Positions 47,761 to 56,891 of a stretch of DNA of 64,000 bases are shown here, one piece after another. Within the stretch, counting starts at the first letter, position 1; each line of letters begins with the position of its first letter. A program made the translations under genes and the position numbers. The notes under the pieces were generated by a model that worked only from the letters and a program-made list of their open reading frames with translations, was not told where the DNA came from and searched no databases. Origin of the DNA: Nonomuraea gerenzanensis (GTDB taxonomy: Bacteria > Actinomycetota > Actinomycetes > Streptosporangiales > Streptosporangiaceae); NCBI RefSeq assembly GCF_020215645.1, contig NZ_CP084058.1:2790001-2854000 (forward strand), read 5' to 3'.

Positions 47761-48819
47761 TCAGCCGCCGAGACCCTGGACGTTCGACCACGCCCGCTCC
47801 CGCAGGCCGTCGGCTCCGACGCCCGGCTTGAGCGCCTCGTCCAGTGCCGGTTTCAGGGCGGGGTCGGCGGTGGCGAGGAGTTTTGCTGTCTCGTGCGGGT
47901 GCTCGGCCAGGAACTGCTGGAACGCGAGGGGGTTGGTGGTGTAGGCGGTGATGAGGGCGTGGAGGCGGGGTGGTGGGGTGGGGTGATTGAGGAGCGTGAC
48001 GGCCACGTGGTTGAGCACCGTGCCTGACTGGGGGGTCAGTGTGACCAGGGCGGTGAGGGTCTGGGGTGGGGCCGACTCCAGCATGGCGCGCCACTCGTCG
48101 CCTAGCCTGCCGGTGCGCTCGGCGCTGGCGAACGCCTTGGTCAGCAGCGCAGCCTCGCCCGCGCCCGCCGCCGTCGCGCCCGCCGCCGCGTTCCCCGCGT
48201 CGGCGGTGCTGCCGTGTGCGTCGGCTGTGTCCGACGGCGCGTCCGGTGCGCCGGTCAGGATGCCCAGGACACGCGTGAAGGCGCCCGGTCCGAGCGCCGC
48301 CAGCAGCGCCGCCGCGTAGGCGGGGTCGCCCACCTTGCCGGCGACCGCCGAGACGGCGCGCGCCACCGCCGCGGCGGCCGGCTGGCCGACCTCGGCGGCG
48401 GTCCCTGCGGCGGCGGCCCCTCCGACGGCGGCGGTCCCGGAGGCGGCGGCGGTCCCGGAGGCGGCGGCGGGCGGGTCGGCGAGAGCCGCGCGGATGGCGC
48501 CCGCCGCCTCTTCGGCCGAGCGCCGCGCCTCGACCTCGGCGCCGAACGGAAAGACCGCCGTCAACATCCCCCGCTCCCGCACCGGTACCAACTGCTCAAC
48601 CGTGTCGATCCGCCAAGCCAACTCCCGCTGGACCTCATCCAGAAACGCCCAGGCCCGACGCAACGCCGCCCCACCCTGCCGCCCCGCCCAGTCCGGCCCG
48701 GCCTCGGCGATCGCCGCGTCGAGCCCTGGCCGTGTCCTGCCCAGGGCCGCCTTCACCGCCTCCATCCGGCGGATGAGGTCATGAGCACCGCGGGGGTCGA
48801 TCCCCACCAACTCCCCCAT
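47761..48819 (-). CDS. WXG-like N-terminal protein, 352 aa
   Basis: Starts at an ATG after GGGAGGGTTC. The first about 95 residues form a helical hairpin with PDWAGRQGGAALRRAW, matching the W-x-G turn of WXG100-type proteins. A low-complexity region follows (repeats of AASGTAA type, about 120-150). The C-terminal 180 residues consist of short helical repeats (AGEAALLTKAFASAERTGRLGDEW; LTALVTLTPQSGTVLNHVAV). No toxin domain or Cys/His cluster is seen. It is coupled with the 97-residue gene. The ESX relation is inferred from the pattern only; no EccC, EccD or mycosin is present in the window. Confidence 0.7.
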   Translation of the reverse strand: MGELVGIDPRGAHDLIRRMEAVKAALGRTRPGLDAAIAEAGPDWAGRQGGAALRRAWAFLDEVQRELAWRIDTVEQLVPVRERGMLTAVFPFGAEVEARRSAEEAAGAIRAALADPPAAASGTAAASGTAAVGGAAAAGTAAEVGQPAAAAVARAVSAVAGKVGDPAYAAALLAALGPGAFTRVLGILTGAPDAPSDTADAHGSTADAGNAAAGATAAGAGEAALLTKAFASAERTGRLGDEWRAMLESAPPQTLTALVTLTPQSGTVLNHVAVTLLNHPTPPPRLHALITAYTTNPLAFQQFLAEHPHETAKLLATADPALKPALDEALKPGVGADGLRERAWSNVQGLGG

Positions 48820-48897
48820 GAACCCTCCCAGAGGTCACCAGGCGGGAGTCAAGCACACCAGGCGTACCGGAGGAGACACGTTTCGCAGAACGGGAAT

Positions 48898-48927
48898 CGC
48901 CCCCGGCGACAGAAGCCACCGGGGGCG
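48898..48927 (-). terminator. Hairpin terminator of the ROK/ABC/sulfatase/GH43 operon
   Basis: A 9-bp perfect stem (CGCCCCCGG 48898-48906, CCGGGGGCG 48919-48927) with a 12-base loop lies 6 bp beyond the GH43 stop on the minus strand. It marks the end of the operon and separates it from the WXG-like pair. Confidence 0.75.
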
Positions 48928-48932
48928 GAGCA

Positions 48933-51203
48933 TCAGTCGCGATAAGTCCGTACGTAGTCGAACTCGGCGACCGCCCCCGACCGATTCATGGACACCAGGC
49001 CGATCCTGAGTCTGCCCTCGGCGGGCAGCGTCCAGACCCCGTTGCGCACCCACCGCTCACCGTCCCGGCTGGTCGCCGCGCGCACCTCGTTCTCCTGGTT
49101 GGCCGCGTCGTAGTGGTACGACAGCCGCAACCACATGGTCTCCGCCGCGGGCCCGCCGAACATCGGCCCGTTGGCGACCGCGATCGGCGGCGTGGTCGTC
49201 GGCCGCTCGCCCTCCTTGCCGAACTCGCTCATCCGCAGCACGGCCCCGCCGCCCCGCTGCAGCGGCAGCGCGGAGTGGGCCAGCTTGAAGTAGCGGTCGT
49301 CGTGCTCGTACAGCAGCAGCCCCGCCTGCTGGGCGGCCTGCGTGGGCGCGAACCTGAGCTTCGTCTCGACCGTGTAGTCGCCCTCCGGCGCCGCCCGCCA
49401 CAACACCGAGGCCGTGTTGTTGGCCAGGTGCAGCTCGGCGTTCTGAGTCGGCCAGGACAGCTTGCCGCCCGCGACGGACACCCCGGCGGCCGGGCCGCGC
49501 ACCCACTGCCACGGCGCGCCCACGGCGGTGCCGTCGAACTCGTCGCTGAACTCCGGCAGCAGCTCGCCCGGCTCAGGCTCCGGCACCCGCTCGGTGACCG
49601 GCCGGTACAGCTCGGCGGCGCCCACGTTGTCGGCGTCGGCCCGCCCGCGCGCCACCACGCCCACCGAGCCGTGCCGGGCGGCGGCGCGCGGCAGCGTGCG
49701 CCGCTGCTCGGCCACCGGGTCGCCGAGCTGGTCGGCGCTCACCTGCACGGTCAGCTCGGTGCCGCGCAGCTCGGCGACCACGTTGTGCCAGGTGCCGAAG
49801 CCGAACCCGGCCGGCAGCGGGGTGACCTGCTCGCCCCGGCTCCGGCCGCCGATCACGACGTCGGTGACCAGCGCGTCGCGGTCCTCGTCCAGCCAGGCCG
49901 CCACGTGGTTGTCGCGGTTGACGTGGGCGAGCGTCAGCCCGGCCGCGCCGTTGGCCACCCGCAGGTCGGCCTGGGCGCGCACGTCCGCCGCAGCCGTCTT
50001 GCGGACCGTCGTCAGGTACGACAGCCCGCCGGTGCGGGAGGCGTAGCCGTGCGCGTCCTGCTCCGTCCGCGCCGTCCAGGCGCCGCCCTCGGCTCGCCAG
50101 CCGGCCAGCGAGCCCTCGCCGAACGTGCCGCCCACCTCGTACGAGGCCACAGGCGCGGGCTGGGCCCCCTCGGACGGCCCGGCACCGGCCCGCACCACCG
50201 GCCAGCCGTCGATCCAGTCGAGCCGGTCGATCAGCAGCGGCCGCTTGCTCAGCGCGGTCAGCCGCCCGCCGCCGACCGGCGGGAAGTCCGGGTCGGCGGT
50301 CGGGATGGCGTGGTAGACGAGCCAGTCCTGGCCGGACAGGTCGGTCGTGAAGCCGCTGTGGCCCGGCCCGGCCCACTTGTTGCCGTTGGCGCCCACGACG
50401 ATGGCGCCCTTGCTGGTCAGCGCCATCAGGTCCACGCCCTCGTCGTCCTCGAACGGGCCGAGCGGGCTGGTGGAGCGGCCCACCTTGACCTGGTAGCCGC
50501 TGTAGGCGCCGTCGCAGCAGCCGGCGTCGGAGTAGAACAGGTAGTAGTAGCCGTCGCGGCGGACGACGTACCCGCCCTCCATCCGGCGGCCCCTGGCGAG
50601 CTGGGTCGCGCTGCCCTCGACGAGGGTGGCGTCGGCGTTCATCCGGGCCACGCAGATGACGTCGTAGCTGCCCCAGTACATGTAGTGGGTGCCGTCGACG
50701 TCCGTGAACTGGGCCTGGTCGATGTGCCCGGTCGGGCAGCTCGCCTGGGTGGCGGCCGGCAGCACGTCACCGTGGTCGGTCCACGGGCCTGTGGGCGTCG
50801 GCGCGGTGGCCAGGCCGAGGTCGCCGCTGGCCAGCGAGTAGTAGAGGTAGTACTGGCCGCCGATGTACCTGATGTCCGGTGCCCACAGGCGGGCGCCGGC
50901 GTGCCAGTCGGGCTTGGTCTCCGGGGTGAACACCTCGCCGGCGTACTCCCAGGTCACCATGTCCGTGGAGCGCAGGATCGGCAGGATGCGCTCGCCGTCC
51001 TCGCCCTTGCTGTTGAAGACCGGGTTCTGGGTGCCGTAGGCGTACCAGAGGCCGTCCTGGGCGTGGATCATCGTGGGGTCGGGGAAGGTGTCCACGACCC
51101 CGGCCGAGACGGGGTTGGAGTAGGCGGGGGCCGCCTGCGCGGCGGCGGGAAGGGGGGTGATCAGCCCCGCCACGAGGGCGGCGAGGCCGACGACGGTACG
51201 CAT
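48933..51203 (-). CDS. Secreted GH43 glycosidase with C-terminal domains
   Basis: This protein has 756 residues from the ATG in a TGATG overlap with the sulfatase. A signal peptide precedes the five-bladed propeller. Catalytic residues of GH43 are visible: base D42 in FPDPTMI, pKa modulator D162 in TGHIDQAQF and acid E209 in GRRMEGGYVV. After residue 350 come a concanavalin-like domain (GSLAGWRAEGGAWTART; ADLRVANGAAGLTLAHVN) and a second beta-sandwich (LLPEFSDEFDGTAVGAPWQWVRG), the DUF1349/XynB C-domain type. It cleaves arabino- or xylo-oligosaccharides outside the cell. Its position in an operon with a sulfatase and importer suggests a substituted plant or algal glycan. Confidence 0.9.
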   Translation of the reverse strand: MRTVVGLAALVAGLITPLPAAAQAAPAYSNPVSAGVVDTFPDPTMIHAQDGLWYAYGTQNPVFNSKGEDGERILPILRSTDMVTWEYAGEVFTPETKPDWHAGARLWAPDIRYIGGQYYLYYSLASGDLGLATAPTPTGPWTDHGDVLPAATQASCPTGHIDQAQFTDVDGTHYMYWGSYDVICVARMNADATLVEGSATQLARGRRMEGGYVVRRDGYYYLFYSDAGCCDGAYSGYQVKVGRSTSPLGPFEDDEGVDLMALTSKGAIVVGANGNKWAGPGHSGFTTDLSGQDWLVYHAIPTADPDFPPVGGGRLTALSKRPLLIDRLDWIDGWPVVRAGAGPSEGAQPAPVASYEVGGTFGEGSLAGWRAEGGAWTARTEQDAHGYASRTGGLSYLTTVRKTAAADVRAQADLRVANGAAGLTLAHVNRDNHVAAWLDEDRDALVTDVVIGGRSRGEQVTPLPAGFGFGTWHNVVAELRGTELTVQVSADQLGDPVAEQRRTLPRAAARHGSVGVVARGRADADNVGAAELYRPVTERVPEPEPGELLPEFSDEFDGTAVGAPWQWVRGPAAGVSVAGGKLSWPTQNAELHLANNTASVLWRAAPEGDYTVETKLRFAPTQAAQQAGLLLYEHDDRYFKLAHSALPLQRGGGAVLRMSEFGKEGERPTTTPPIAVANGPMFGGPAAETMWLRLSYHYDAANQENEVRAATSRDGERWVRNGVWTLPAEGRLRIGLVSMNRSGAVAEFDYVRTYRD

Positions 51204-52669
51204 CAACCGGCGGTCTCTTTCTCGAAAGAGCTCAGTGTGGGGTCGTAGTCCAGCTCGCCGATGTCGTACATCGGCGTCATCCAGTGGTAGAAGTTGTCGC
51301 CGCGCTCGCGCAGCAGGTCGTACAGCCTGCGCATGAGGCGGCGCCGGACGGGTGCCATCTCCGGATGGGTGTACCGGTTGCTCAGCTCGTGCGGGTCGGC
51401 GTGCAGGTCGTACAGCTCGTTGACCGACTCCGGGTTGACGACCAGCTTGTAGCGGTCGTCGCGGATCATGCGCTGCGGGTAGGGGAAGTGGTGGCCGTGG
51501 AACTCCGCGAGCAGCTCGCCCGGCCACTCGGGGTGCTCGCCGCGCACCAGCGGCACCAGGCTGCGGCTGTCCACCGCCGGCTTCGGGTCGCAGCCCGCCA
51601 GCTCCAGGATCGTCGCCGTGCAGTCGGTGAGCGTCACGAACTCGTTCCTGACCTTCGGCGGCGCGCCGGGGATCCGGACGAGGCCGCAGATGCGGTAGAT
51701 GTCCTCGTACATCGCCGGGCCCTTGTCGTGCAGCCGGTGGGCGCCGGTGAACTCGCCGTGGTCGGAGGTGAAGAACACCGACGTCCGATCCGTCAGGCCC
51801 AGCTCGTCCATGCGATCGAGGATCCGGCCGATCTGCTGGTCGATCAGCGTGACGTAACCCCAGTAGACCGCGATGAGCTTGCGGGTGACCTCGATCGGGA
51901 TCGTGTCGAACGTCCAGTGCTCGCTGTAGTTGCGCTGCACCGGCGGCTTGCCCTCGAACGTCTCCGCGATCGACGGCGGCAGCTCGACCAGGCTCGGGTC
52001 GTACATGTCGAAGTACTCGTCAGGCAGCAGGTACGGCAGGTGCGGCCCGAAGAAGTGGGTGGCCAGGAAGAACGGCTTGCCCTCCGCCGCGTACCGCTCC
52101 ATCAGCTCGATCGCCCGGTCCGCCAGGTAGTGCTCGAACGTGGCCTCGACCGGCTGGTGCAGCCGCGCGGCCAGCAGGTTGCCCTGGTTGCCGTTCGGCG
52201 TGGTGCCCCGGATCAGGTCCGAGATCCTGTACGGCGGCAGCCCCCGCTCCTCCAGGTAGGCCACGTAGTCGGGGTGGTCCACCGGGTTGTGCCAGCCGGG
52301 CAGGTCGGGCCCGTCGAAGCCGTAGGAGGCGGCGTTGCGGCTGGTGCCGCCGTGCCACTTGCCGATCAGCCCCAGGTTGTAGCCGCGCTCCTTCAGCGCC
52401 TCGGGGAAGGTGAACGCGTCCTCGCGCAGGTCCTCCAGATATCCGACGTTGCGCTCGTAGTTCGCCAGCAGCCGGTGCCTGAACGGGGCCTGCCCGGTGA
52501 GCAGGCTCGCCCGCGCGGGCGTGCAGATGGCCGTAGGCGTGTAGAACCGATCGAACCGCGTGCCGGTGGCGGCCAGCCTGTCCAGGTTGGGCGTGGCCAC
52601 GTGCGGGTTGCCGTAGCAGCCCAGGGTGTCGACGCGGTGCTGGTCGGTCATCAGGAACAGCAGGTTCAC
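51203..52669 (-). CDS. Type I sulfatase, apparently cytoplasmic
   Basis: This 488-residue protein starts at a GTG in a GTGA overlap with the binding-protein stop; the longer frame is a shadow. The sequence begins directly with MNLLFLMTDQHRVDTLGC, so there is no signal peptide. The formylglycine site is CTPARAS with C49 and R53, the Cys form that needs an FGE enzyme encoded elsewhere. Metal ligands are D9 and the later FFTSDHGEFTG. Homology is to choline- and aryl-sulfatase-like enzymes. As a cytoplasmic enzyme behind a sulfonate/taurine-type importer, it probably desulfates an imported sulfate ester. Confidence 0.9.
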   Translation of the reverse strand: MNLLFLMTDQHRVDTLGCYGNPHVATPNLDRLAATGTRFDRFYTPTAICTPARASLLTGQAPFRHRLLANYERNVGYLEDLREDAFTFPEALKERGYNLGLIGKWHGGTSRNAASYGFDGPDLPGWHNPVDHPDYVAYLEERGLPPYRISDLIRGTTPNGNQGNLLAARLHQPVEATFEHYLADRAIELMERYAAEGKPFFLATHFFGPHLPYLLPDEYFDMYDPSLVELPPSIAETFEGKPPVQRNYSEHWTFDTIPIEVTRKLIAVYWGYVTLIDQQIGRILDRMDELGLTDRTSVFFTSDHGEFTGAHRLHDKGPAMYEDIYRICGLVRIPGAPPKVRNEFVTLTDCTATILELAGCDPKPAVDSRSLVPLVRGEHPEWPGELLAEFHGHHFPYPQRMIRDDRYKLVVNPESVNELYDLHADPHELSNRYTHPEMAPVRRRLMRRLYDLLRERGDNFYHWMTPMYDIGELDYDPTLSSFEKETAG

Positions 52670-53634
52670 TTGGTGAAGGCCTTCGTGTAGAGATCGCCGG
52701 TGTAGTACGTCGCGGGCTCCGGCCGGGTCTTGAGCTTGCCGGTGCTGACGAAGAAGTCGCCGAGGCTGTTGAGCCACTTGGCCACGGTGCCGTCCTTGGT
52801 CTTGTTGACCAGGTCCTGCGTGGTCATCACGGTGACGTTCGCCGCGTCGGCCTTGACCTTGGCCGCGTCCAGCTTGAGCAGCGACGCCGCCTCCGTGATC
52901 GACTCCTCGTGGTGCGCCGCCCGCCAGTCGTTGGCCTCCTGCAGCACCTTGATGACCTTGTCGGTGAGCTCGTCACTCACCTTCGTGCCGCCCACGAAGG
53001 CGGTGGGGAACGAGTTGTCCGGCCACTCCTTGGTGCTGGCCAGCTCCGTCAGGTCCGGCACCTTCTGCTTGATGTTGTCGATCAGCGGGTACCAGATGCC
53101 GGCGCCGTCGATCTGCCCGGCGACGAAGGCGGAGACGACCGTGGCCGGGTCCATCGGCACCTTCTCGATGTCCGCGGGGCTCATGCCGGCCTTCTGCAGG
53201 GCCAGGTTGAGCACCATCTCGCCGGACGTGCCCTCCGGCACGCCGACCTTCTTGCCCTTGAGGTCGGCGATGCTCTTGATCCCGGGCCGGCCGATGACGC
53301 GGTCGGCGTAGGCGAGCGTGTTGATCGCGACGACCTTGGCCTTGCCGGTCGCGGGCAGCCACATGGCGCCCGGGCCGATGTAGCCGAAGTCCAGGTCACC
53401 GGCGCCGAGCGCCTGGATCTGGAGCGGGCCGTTGGTGAAGACCTTGATCTCGGGGGTGAGACCCTGCTTCTCCCACAGGCCCTGATTCTCGGCGATCGCG
53501 AGCAGGCTGGCGCCGTTGTAGTCGCTGATGTAGCCGAACCGGACCGTGGAGCCGTCGTCGGAGCAGGCGGTCACGGAGAGTGCGAGCAGGCTCACCGCCG
53601 TGGCGGCCGTCAGGGCGCGGCGAAGAGAACGCAT
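52666..53634 (-). CDS. ABC substrate-binding lipoprotein, nitrate/sulfonate/taurine (SsuA/TauA) family
   Basis: This 322-residue protein has a lipobox LSVTAC. Family features are VRFGYISDYNGASLLAIAENQGLW, DLDFGYIGPGAMWLPATGKAKVV, VGVPEGTSGEMVLNLAL and FVAGQIDGAGIWYP. This class binds sulfonates, taurine, nitrate or thiamine-precursor-like molecules. Here it lies immediately upstream of a sulfatase and downstream of matching ATPase and permease genes, so a sulfated organic ligand is likely. Confidence 0.9.
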   Translation of the reverse strand: MRSLRRALTAATAVSLLALSVTACSDDGSTVRFGYISDYNGASLLAIAENQGLWEKQGLTPEIKVFTNGPLQIQALGAGDLDFGYIGPGAMWLPATGKAKVVAINTLAYADRVIGRPGIKSIADLKGKKVGVPEGTSGEMVLNLALQKAGMSPADIEKVPMDPATVVSAFVAGQIDGAGIWYPLIDNIKQKVPDLTELASTKEWPDNSFPTAFVGGTKVSDELTDKVIKVLQEANDWRAAHHEESITEAASLLKLDAAKVKADAANVTVMTTQDLVNKTKDGTVAKWLNSLGDFFVSTGKLKTRPEPATYYTGDLYTKAFTK

Positions 53635-53664
53635 GGCGGATCAGTCCTTTCTGGGAGGTGTTCG

Positions 53665-54444
53665 CTAGGCCGCGGGTACGGCCGGAGCCTGGTGGTAGAC
53701 GGCGTGCCAGACCTCGTTGCGGATCCGCCCGAACTCGGGCGACAACCGCATCTCCTCGGTCCTCGGGTACGGCAGGTCCACGTCGATGACCTTGTGCAGC
53801 CGGCCGGGCCTGGCGGCCATCACGATCACGCGGCTGGCCAGGTAGACGGCCTCGTCCACGTCGTGCGTGATGAACATGACCGTGCGCTGCTCCTGGCTCC
53901 ACGTGTCGAGGAGCTGGTCCTGCAGCTGCACCCGGGTCAGCGCGTCCAGCGCGCCGAACGGCTCGTCCATGAGCAGCACCTGCGGGTTGACCGCGTACGC
54001 GCGGGCGATGGCGCAGCGCTGCTTCATGCCGCCGGAGAGCATCTTGGGCAGCGCGTCGGCGAAGTCCGCCAGCCCGACCAGCTCGATCGCCCGCTGGGCG
54101 CGCTGCCTGCGCTCCTCGGCGGGCAGGTCCATGAGCTTGAGCCCGAACTCGACGTTCTTGCGCACGGTCAGCCAGGGGAACAGCGCGTACTGCTGGAAGA
54201 TCACGCCCCGGTCCGGGCCGGGGCCGCGCACCGGCGCGCCGTCCACCAGCACCTCGCCGGACGTGGGCTCGACCAGGCCCGCGGCCATGCTCATCAGCGT
54301 GCTCTTGCCGCAGCCCGACGGGCCCACGACGGTGACGAACTCGCGGTCGGCGATGTCCAGCGACACGTGGTCCAGGGCGGTGAAGGTGTCGTCCTTCATC
54401 GGGTAGGTCTTGACGACGTCCCTGAACGAGATCTTGGCGTTCAA
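53665..54444 (-). CDS. ABC transporter ATP-binding protein, SsuB/TauB type
   Basis: This 259-residue ATPase has Walker [10 protein letters not shown]-loop [12 protein letters not shown], signature [16 protein letters not shown], Walker [12 protein letters not shown] and H-loop ITHDVDEA. No TOBE domain, as usual for this class. The C-terminal extension mentions [19 protein letters not shown], typical of TauB/SsuB. It overlaps the permease gene by 4 bp and is followed 30 bp later by the binding protein. Confidence 0.93.
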   Translation of the reverse strand: MNAKISFRDVVKTYPMKDDTFTALDHVSLDIADREFVTVVGPSGCGKSTLMSMAAGLVEPTSGEVLVDGAPVRGPGPDRGVIFQQYALFPWLTVRKNVEFGLKLMDLPAEERRQRAQRAIELVGLADFADALPKMLSGGMKQRCAIARAYAVNPQVLLMDEPFGALDALTRVQLQDQLLDTWSQEQRTVMFITHDVDEAVYLASRVIVMAARPGRLHKVIDVDLPYPRTEEMRLSPEFGRIRNEVWHAVYHQAPAVPAA

Positions 54445-55250
54445 CGGCGCTCCTGCCAGTCGGTGAGGCGGCGCTCGGCGAGCAGCAGCAGGCGGTCCAT
54501 CAGCAGGCCGAGCACGCCGATGGCGATCAGGCCCACGAAGATCGTGGACAGGTCGTAGTAGAGCTGGGCCTGCTGCATCCGGAAGCCCAGGCCCTCCTGG
54601 GCGGCGATCAGCTCGGCGGCGACCAGCGTGCCCCAGGCCGAGCCGAGCCCGACCCGCATCCCGACCAGGATGAACGGCGTCGAGGCCGGCACCACGACCT
54701 TGAGGAAGATGGTGCGGTCGGAGGCGCCGAGCACCCGGGCGGCGTTGATCAGCGTCTTGTCCACGTCCACGACGCCCTGGAAGGTCGAGACGACGCTGGA
54801 CAGGAACGACGCCAGGAAGATCACGAAGACCTTCGGCACTTCGCCGATGCCCATGAGCACGATGGCCAGCGGGATGATCGCCAGCGGCGGGATGGTGCGG
54901 AAGAACTGCACGTACGGCTCCAGCAGGCCGCGCGCGGTGGCGTACCAGCCCATCAGGAAGCCGACCGGGATGGCCAGCAGCGTGCCGAGCAGGAAGCCGA
55001 TGAGCACCCTGCGCAGGCTCGCCAGCGCGTCCGTGAACAGGGTGCCGTCGGCGATCAGCTCACCCGCCTTGGCCGCCACCTCCAGCGGGCCCGGCAGGCC
55101 CTGCACGCCGAGGGTGGCCAGCAACGTCCACACGACCAGGCCGATGACGACGGCGATCAGGTTGAGAGCGATGGCGCGCCGCGAGCGCCTGGGGGCCCGC
55201 CGGGCGGCCTGCGCCGCCGGCGGCTTGCCCAGCGCGGTGAGCTGGGTCAT
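54441..55250 (-). CDS. ABC transporter permease, SsuC/TauC type
   Basis: This permease has 269 residues from the ATG in an ATGA overlap with the ROK gene; the upstream extension is a shadow. Basic N-terminus RRAPRRSRR, then about six helices. The BPD loop [23 protein letters not shown] is the coupling helix that docks on the ATPase. [19 protein letters not shown] is characteristic of the sulfonate/nitrate class. Confidence 0.92.
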   Translation of the reverse strand: MTQLTALGKPPAAQAARRAPRRSRRAIALNLIAVVIGLVVWTLLATLGVQGLPGPLEVAAKAGELIADGTLFTDALASLRRVLIGFLLGTLLAIPVGFLMGWYATARGLLEPYVQFFRTIPPLAIIPLAIVLMGIGEVPKVFVIFLASFLSSVVSTFQGVVDVDKTLINAARVLGASDRTIFLKVVVPASTPFILVGMRVGLGSAWGTLVAAELIAAQEGLGFRMQQAQLYYDLSTIFVGLIAIGVLGLLMDRLLLLAERRLTDWQERR

Positions 55251-56557
55251 CGAGACTCCTTGTCGGGGATCGGGTCCTCCGCGAGATCCGGCCCGGCCGG
55301 ATAGCGGGAAAGCAGGGGGGATTCGTGCAGCACCAGGGCGATGCCGCCGAGGGCGCCGGCGACCTCGCCGAGCGTGGCGCGGCGCAGGCTCACCCGGTGC
55401 CGGGAGACCGGCATGACGTGGTCGTGCAGCGCCCGCTCGATCGGCTCGACGAGCGCGGCCCCGGTCTCGGCCAGCTCGCCGCCGACCACGATCACGCTCG
55501 GGCCGATGGCGTTGCACAGGGCCGCGAGCACCTCGCCGATCCTGGCGCCGACGCCGCCGAGCAGGGTGAGCGCGGCCCGGTCGCCCGCGCGGACGGCCTT
55601 GACCAGCTCCGGTACGTCCGCGGCCCGGCCGCCGGCGGCGCGGTAGGCGTCCAGCACGGCTCTTATCGAGGCGACGGTCTCCAGGCAGCCGGTGCCGCCG
55701 CAGTCGCAGCGCGCGCCGCCCGGATCGACCGTGATGTGGCCGAACTCGCCTGACAGCCCGTACGCGCCGCGGTGCAACGATCCGCCGACCACCAGCCCGC
55801 CACCGACACCGTGGGACAGGCGCAGGTAGAGCACGTCCTGCCCGCCCGCGGCGGCGCCCCAGATGGACTCGCCCAGTGCGGCGAGCCGGGTGTTGTTGTC
55901 CAGCAGCACCGGCACGCCGAACCGCTCACGCAGCAGCACCTGCGCGGGGTGCGGCGCGAGCGGGCCGTCCTGAGCGGCGGCGGGGTCACCTGGTCCGGCG
56001 GCGGGGTCACCTGGTCCGGCCGCGGAGTCGCCCGGTCCGGCCGCGGGATCGCCCGGTCCGGCCTCGGGGGAGCCGACCACGCCGACCACGCCGACGCCGA
56101 TCGCGTCGAGCGCGCCCAGCCGCAGCGTGCCGCCGCCGCTGCCGGCGCCGGTGAGCGAGCCGACGAGCCGTACAGCCAGCTCGACCCGCTGCTCCCACGG
56201 CAGGTCGGCGTCGTGCGGCTCGCTGGCCGAGCCGACGACCTCGTGGGCCAGGTTGACGGCGGCGACGTGCAGCGCGCGGCGGGCGAAGTCGATGCCGATG
56301 GCCTGGCCCGCGTCGGGGTTCAGGGTCAGCGTCTCGGCCGGCCTGCCACGGCCGCGCGGCCCCTCCTGGGAGGTGGCGGTGACCACGGCGCCGGAGGCGA
56401 CGAGCTCGGCGAGGATGTCGTAGAGGGTCGTACGGGACAACCCGCAACGCTTGCCCAGCTCGCCCCGGCTGAGCGGGCCGTGCTTGCGCAGCAGGCCCAG
56501 CACGAGCTCTTCGTGCCCGCGCCGGAGTTGTGACAGGGGGCCACGGGGTTGTGACAT
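55247..56557 (-). CDS. ROK-family transcriptional regulator with repeat insertion
   Basis: In this 436-residue regulator the N-terminal winged helix is [20 protein letters not shown] to [15 protein letters not shown]. The ROK sugar-kinase-like domain has [26 protein letters not shown], and the zinc motif region [21 protein letters not shown] with three Cys and the preceding His. Between residues about 165 and 197 it carries four AGPGDPA heptapeptides encoded by a 21-bp repeat, in a surface loop of the first lobe. It is the first gene of the sulfonate-type ABC/sulfatase/GH43 operon and presumably represses it until a sugar or sugar derivative binds. Confidence 0.92.
   Translation of the reverse strand: MSQPRGPLSQLRRGHEELVLGLLRKHGPLSRGELGKRCGLSRTTLYDILAELVASGAVVTATSQEGPRGRGRPAETLTLNPDAGQAIGIDFARRALHVAAVNLAHEVVGSASEPHDADLPWEQRVELAVRLVGSLTGAGSGGGTLRLGALDAIGVGVVGVVGSPEAGPGDPAAGPGDSAAGPGDPAAGPGDPAAAQDGPLAPHPAQVLLRERFGVPVLLDNNTRLAALGESIWGAAAGGQDVLYLRLSHGVGGGLVVGGSLHRGAYGLSGEFGHITVDPGGARCDCGGTGCLETVASIRAVLDAYRAAGGRAADVPELVKAVRAGDRAALTLLGGVGARIGEVLAALCNAIGPSVIVVGGELAETGAALVEPIERALHDHVMPVSRHRVSLRRATLGEVAGALGGIALVLHESPLLSRYPAGPDLAEDPIPDKESR
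55980..56063. repeat. 21-bp tandem repeat (four copies) in the ROK gene
   Basis: Units start at 55980, 56001, 56022 and 56043. The first two differ by one base; the last two have drifted by a few bases. Each codes a seven-residue AGPGDPA-like unit. The copies keep the frame and lie in a loop of the ROK domain. Confidence 0.92.
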
Positions 56558-56891
56558 GACGCAGAGTCTGCCGACGCCCGGTGTTTTTCGTCAATAACCC
56601 GGAAAAAAAGGTACCCATCCCGATATCGGGCCTGTGAGCTGCAAGAATAGGCGTACGCGGGGATTCGGGCCACTCGTAACGTTCCCGTAACGGGGTGCTG
56701 GTAGTAGGCTGCGGTGACCGGCGCCGTCCCGCGCCCGACCTCCTGACCGCACACCCACGCCGTGCGGCGCCGCGGAGGCAGAGGGGATCGATGTCCTCGG
56801 GGCGACGTCTCGATCGTGCCGGGTGTCTTCACGGCGGGGCCGTGCCGAAGGAGCGTGGGTCCGCGCACGGAGCCGCCGCGGGAGCACTGCC
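56558..56891. promoter_or_regulatory. 334-bp divergent intergenic region with 12-bp palindrome (56619-56630)
   Basis: The gap between the ROK start (minus) and the BtrH-like start (plus) is the longest non-coding stretch in the window. It is markedly AT-richer at 56581-56650 than the rest, with GTTTTTCGTCAATAACC and an A7 run. A perfect CCCGATATCGGG palindrome at 56619-56630 lies 62 bp upstream of the ROK start, where a repressor would act. Further right, GTAACG is repeated at about 56673 and 56685. No small gene or RNA is convincing between 56640 and 56891. Confidence 0.55.

Noticed and set aside
47465..48819. A complete type VII secretion locus
   Set aside because: Only WXG-like candidates are present; no EccB, EccC, EccD, EccE or mycosin gene is in the window.
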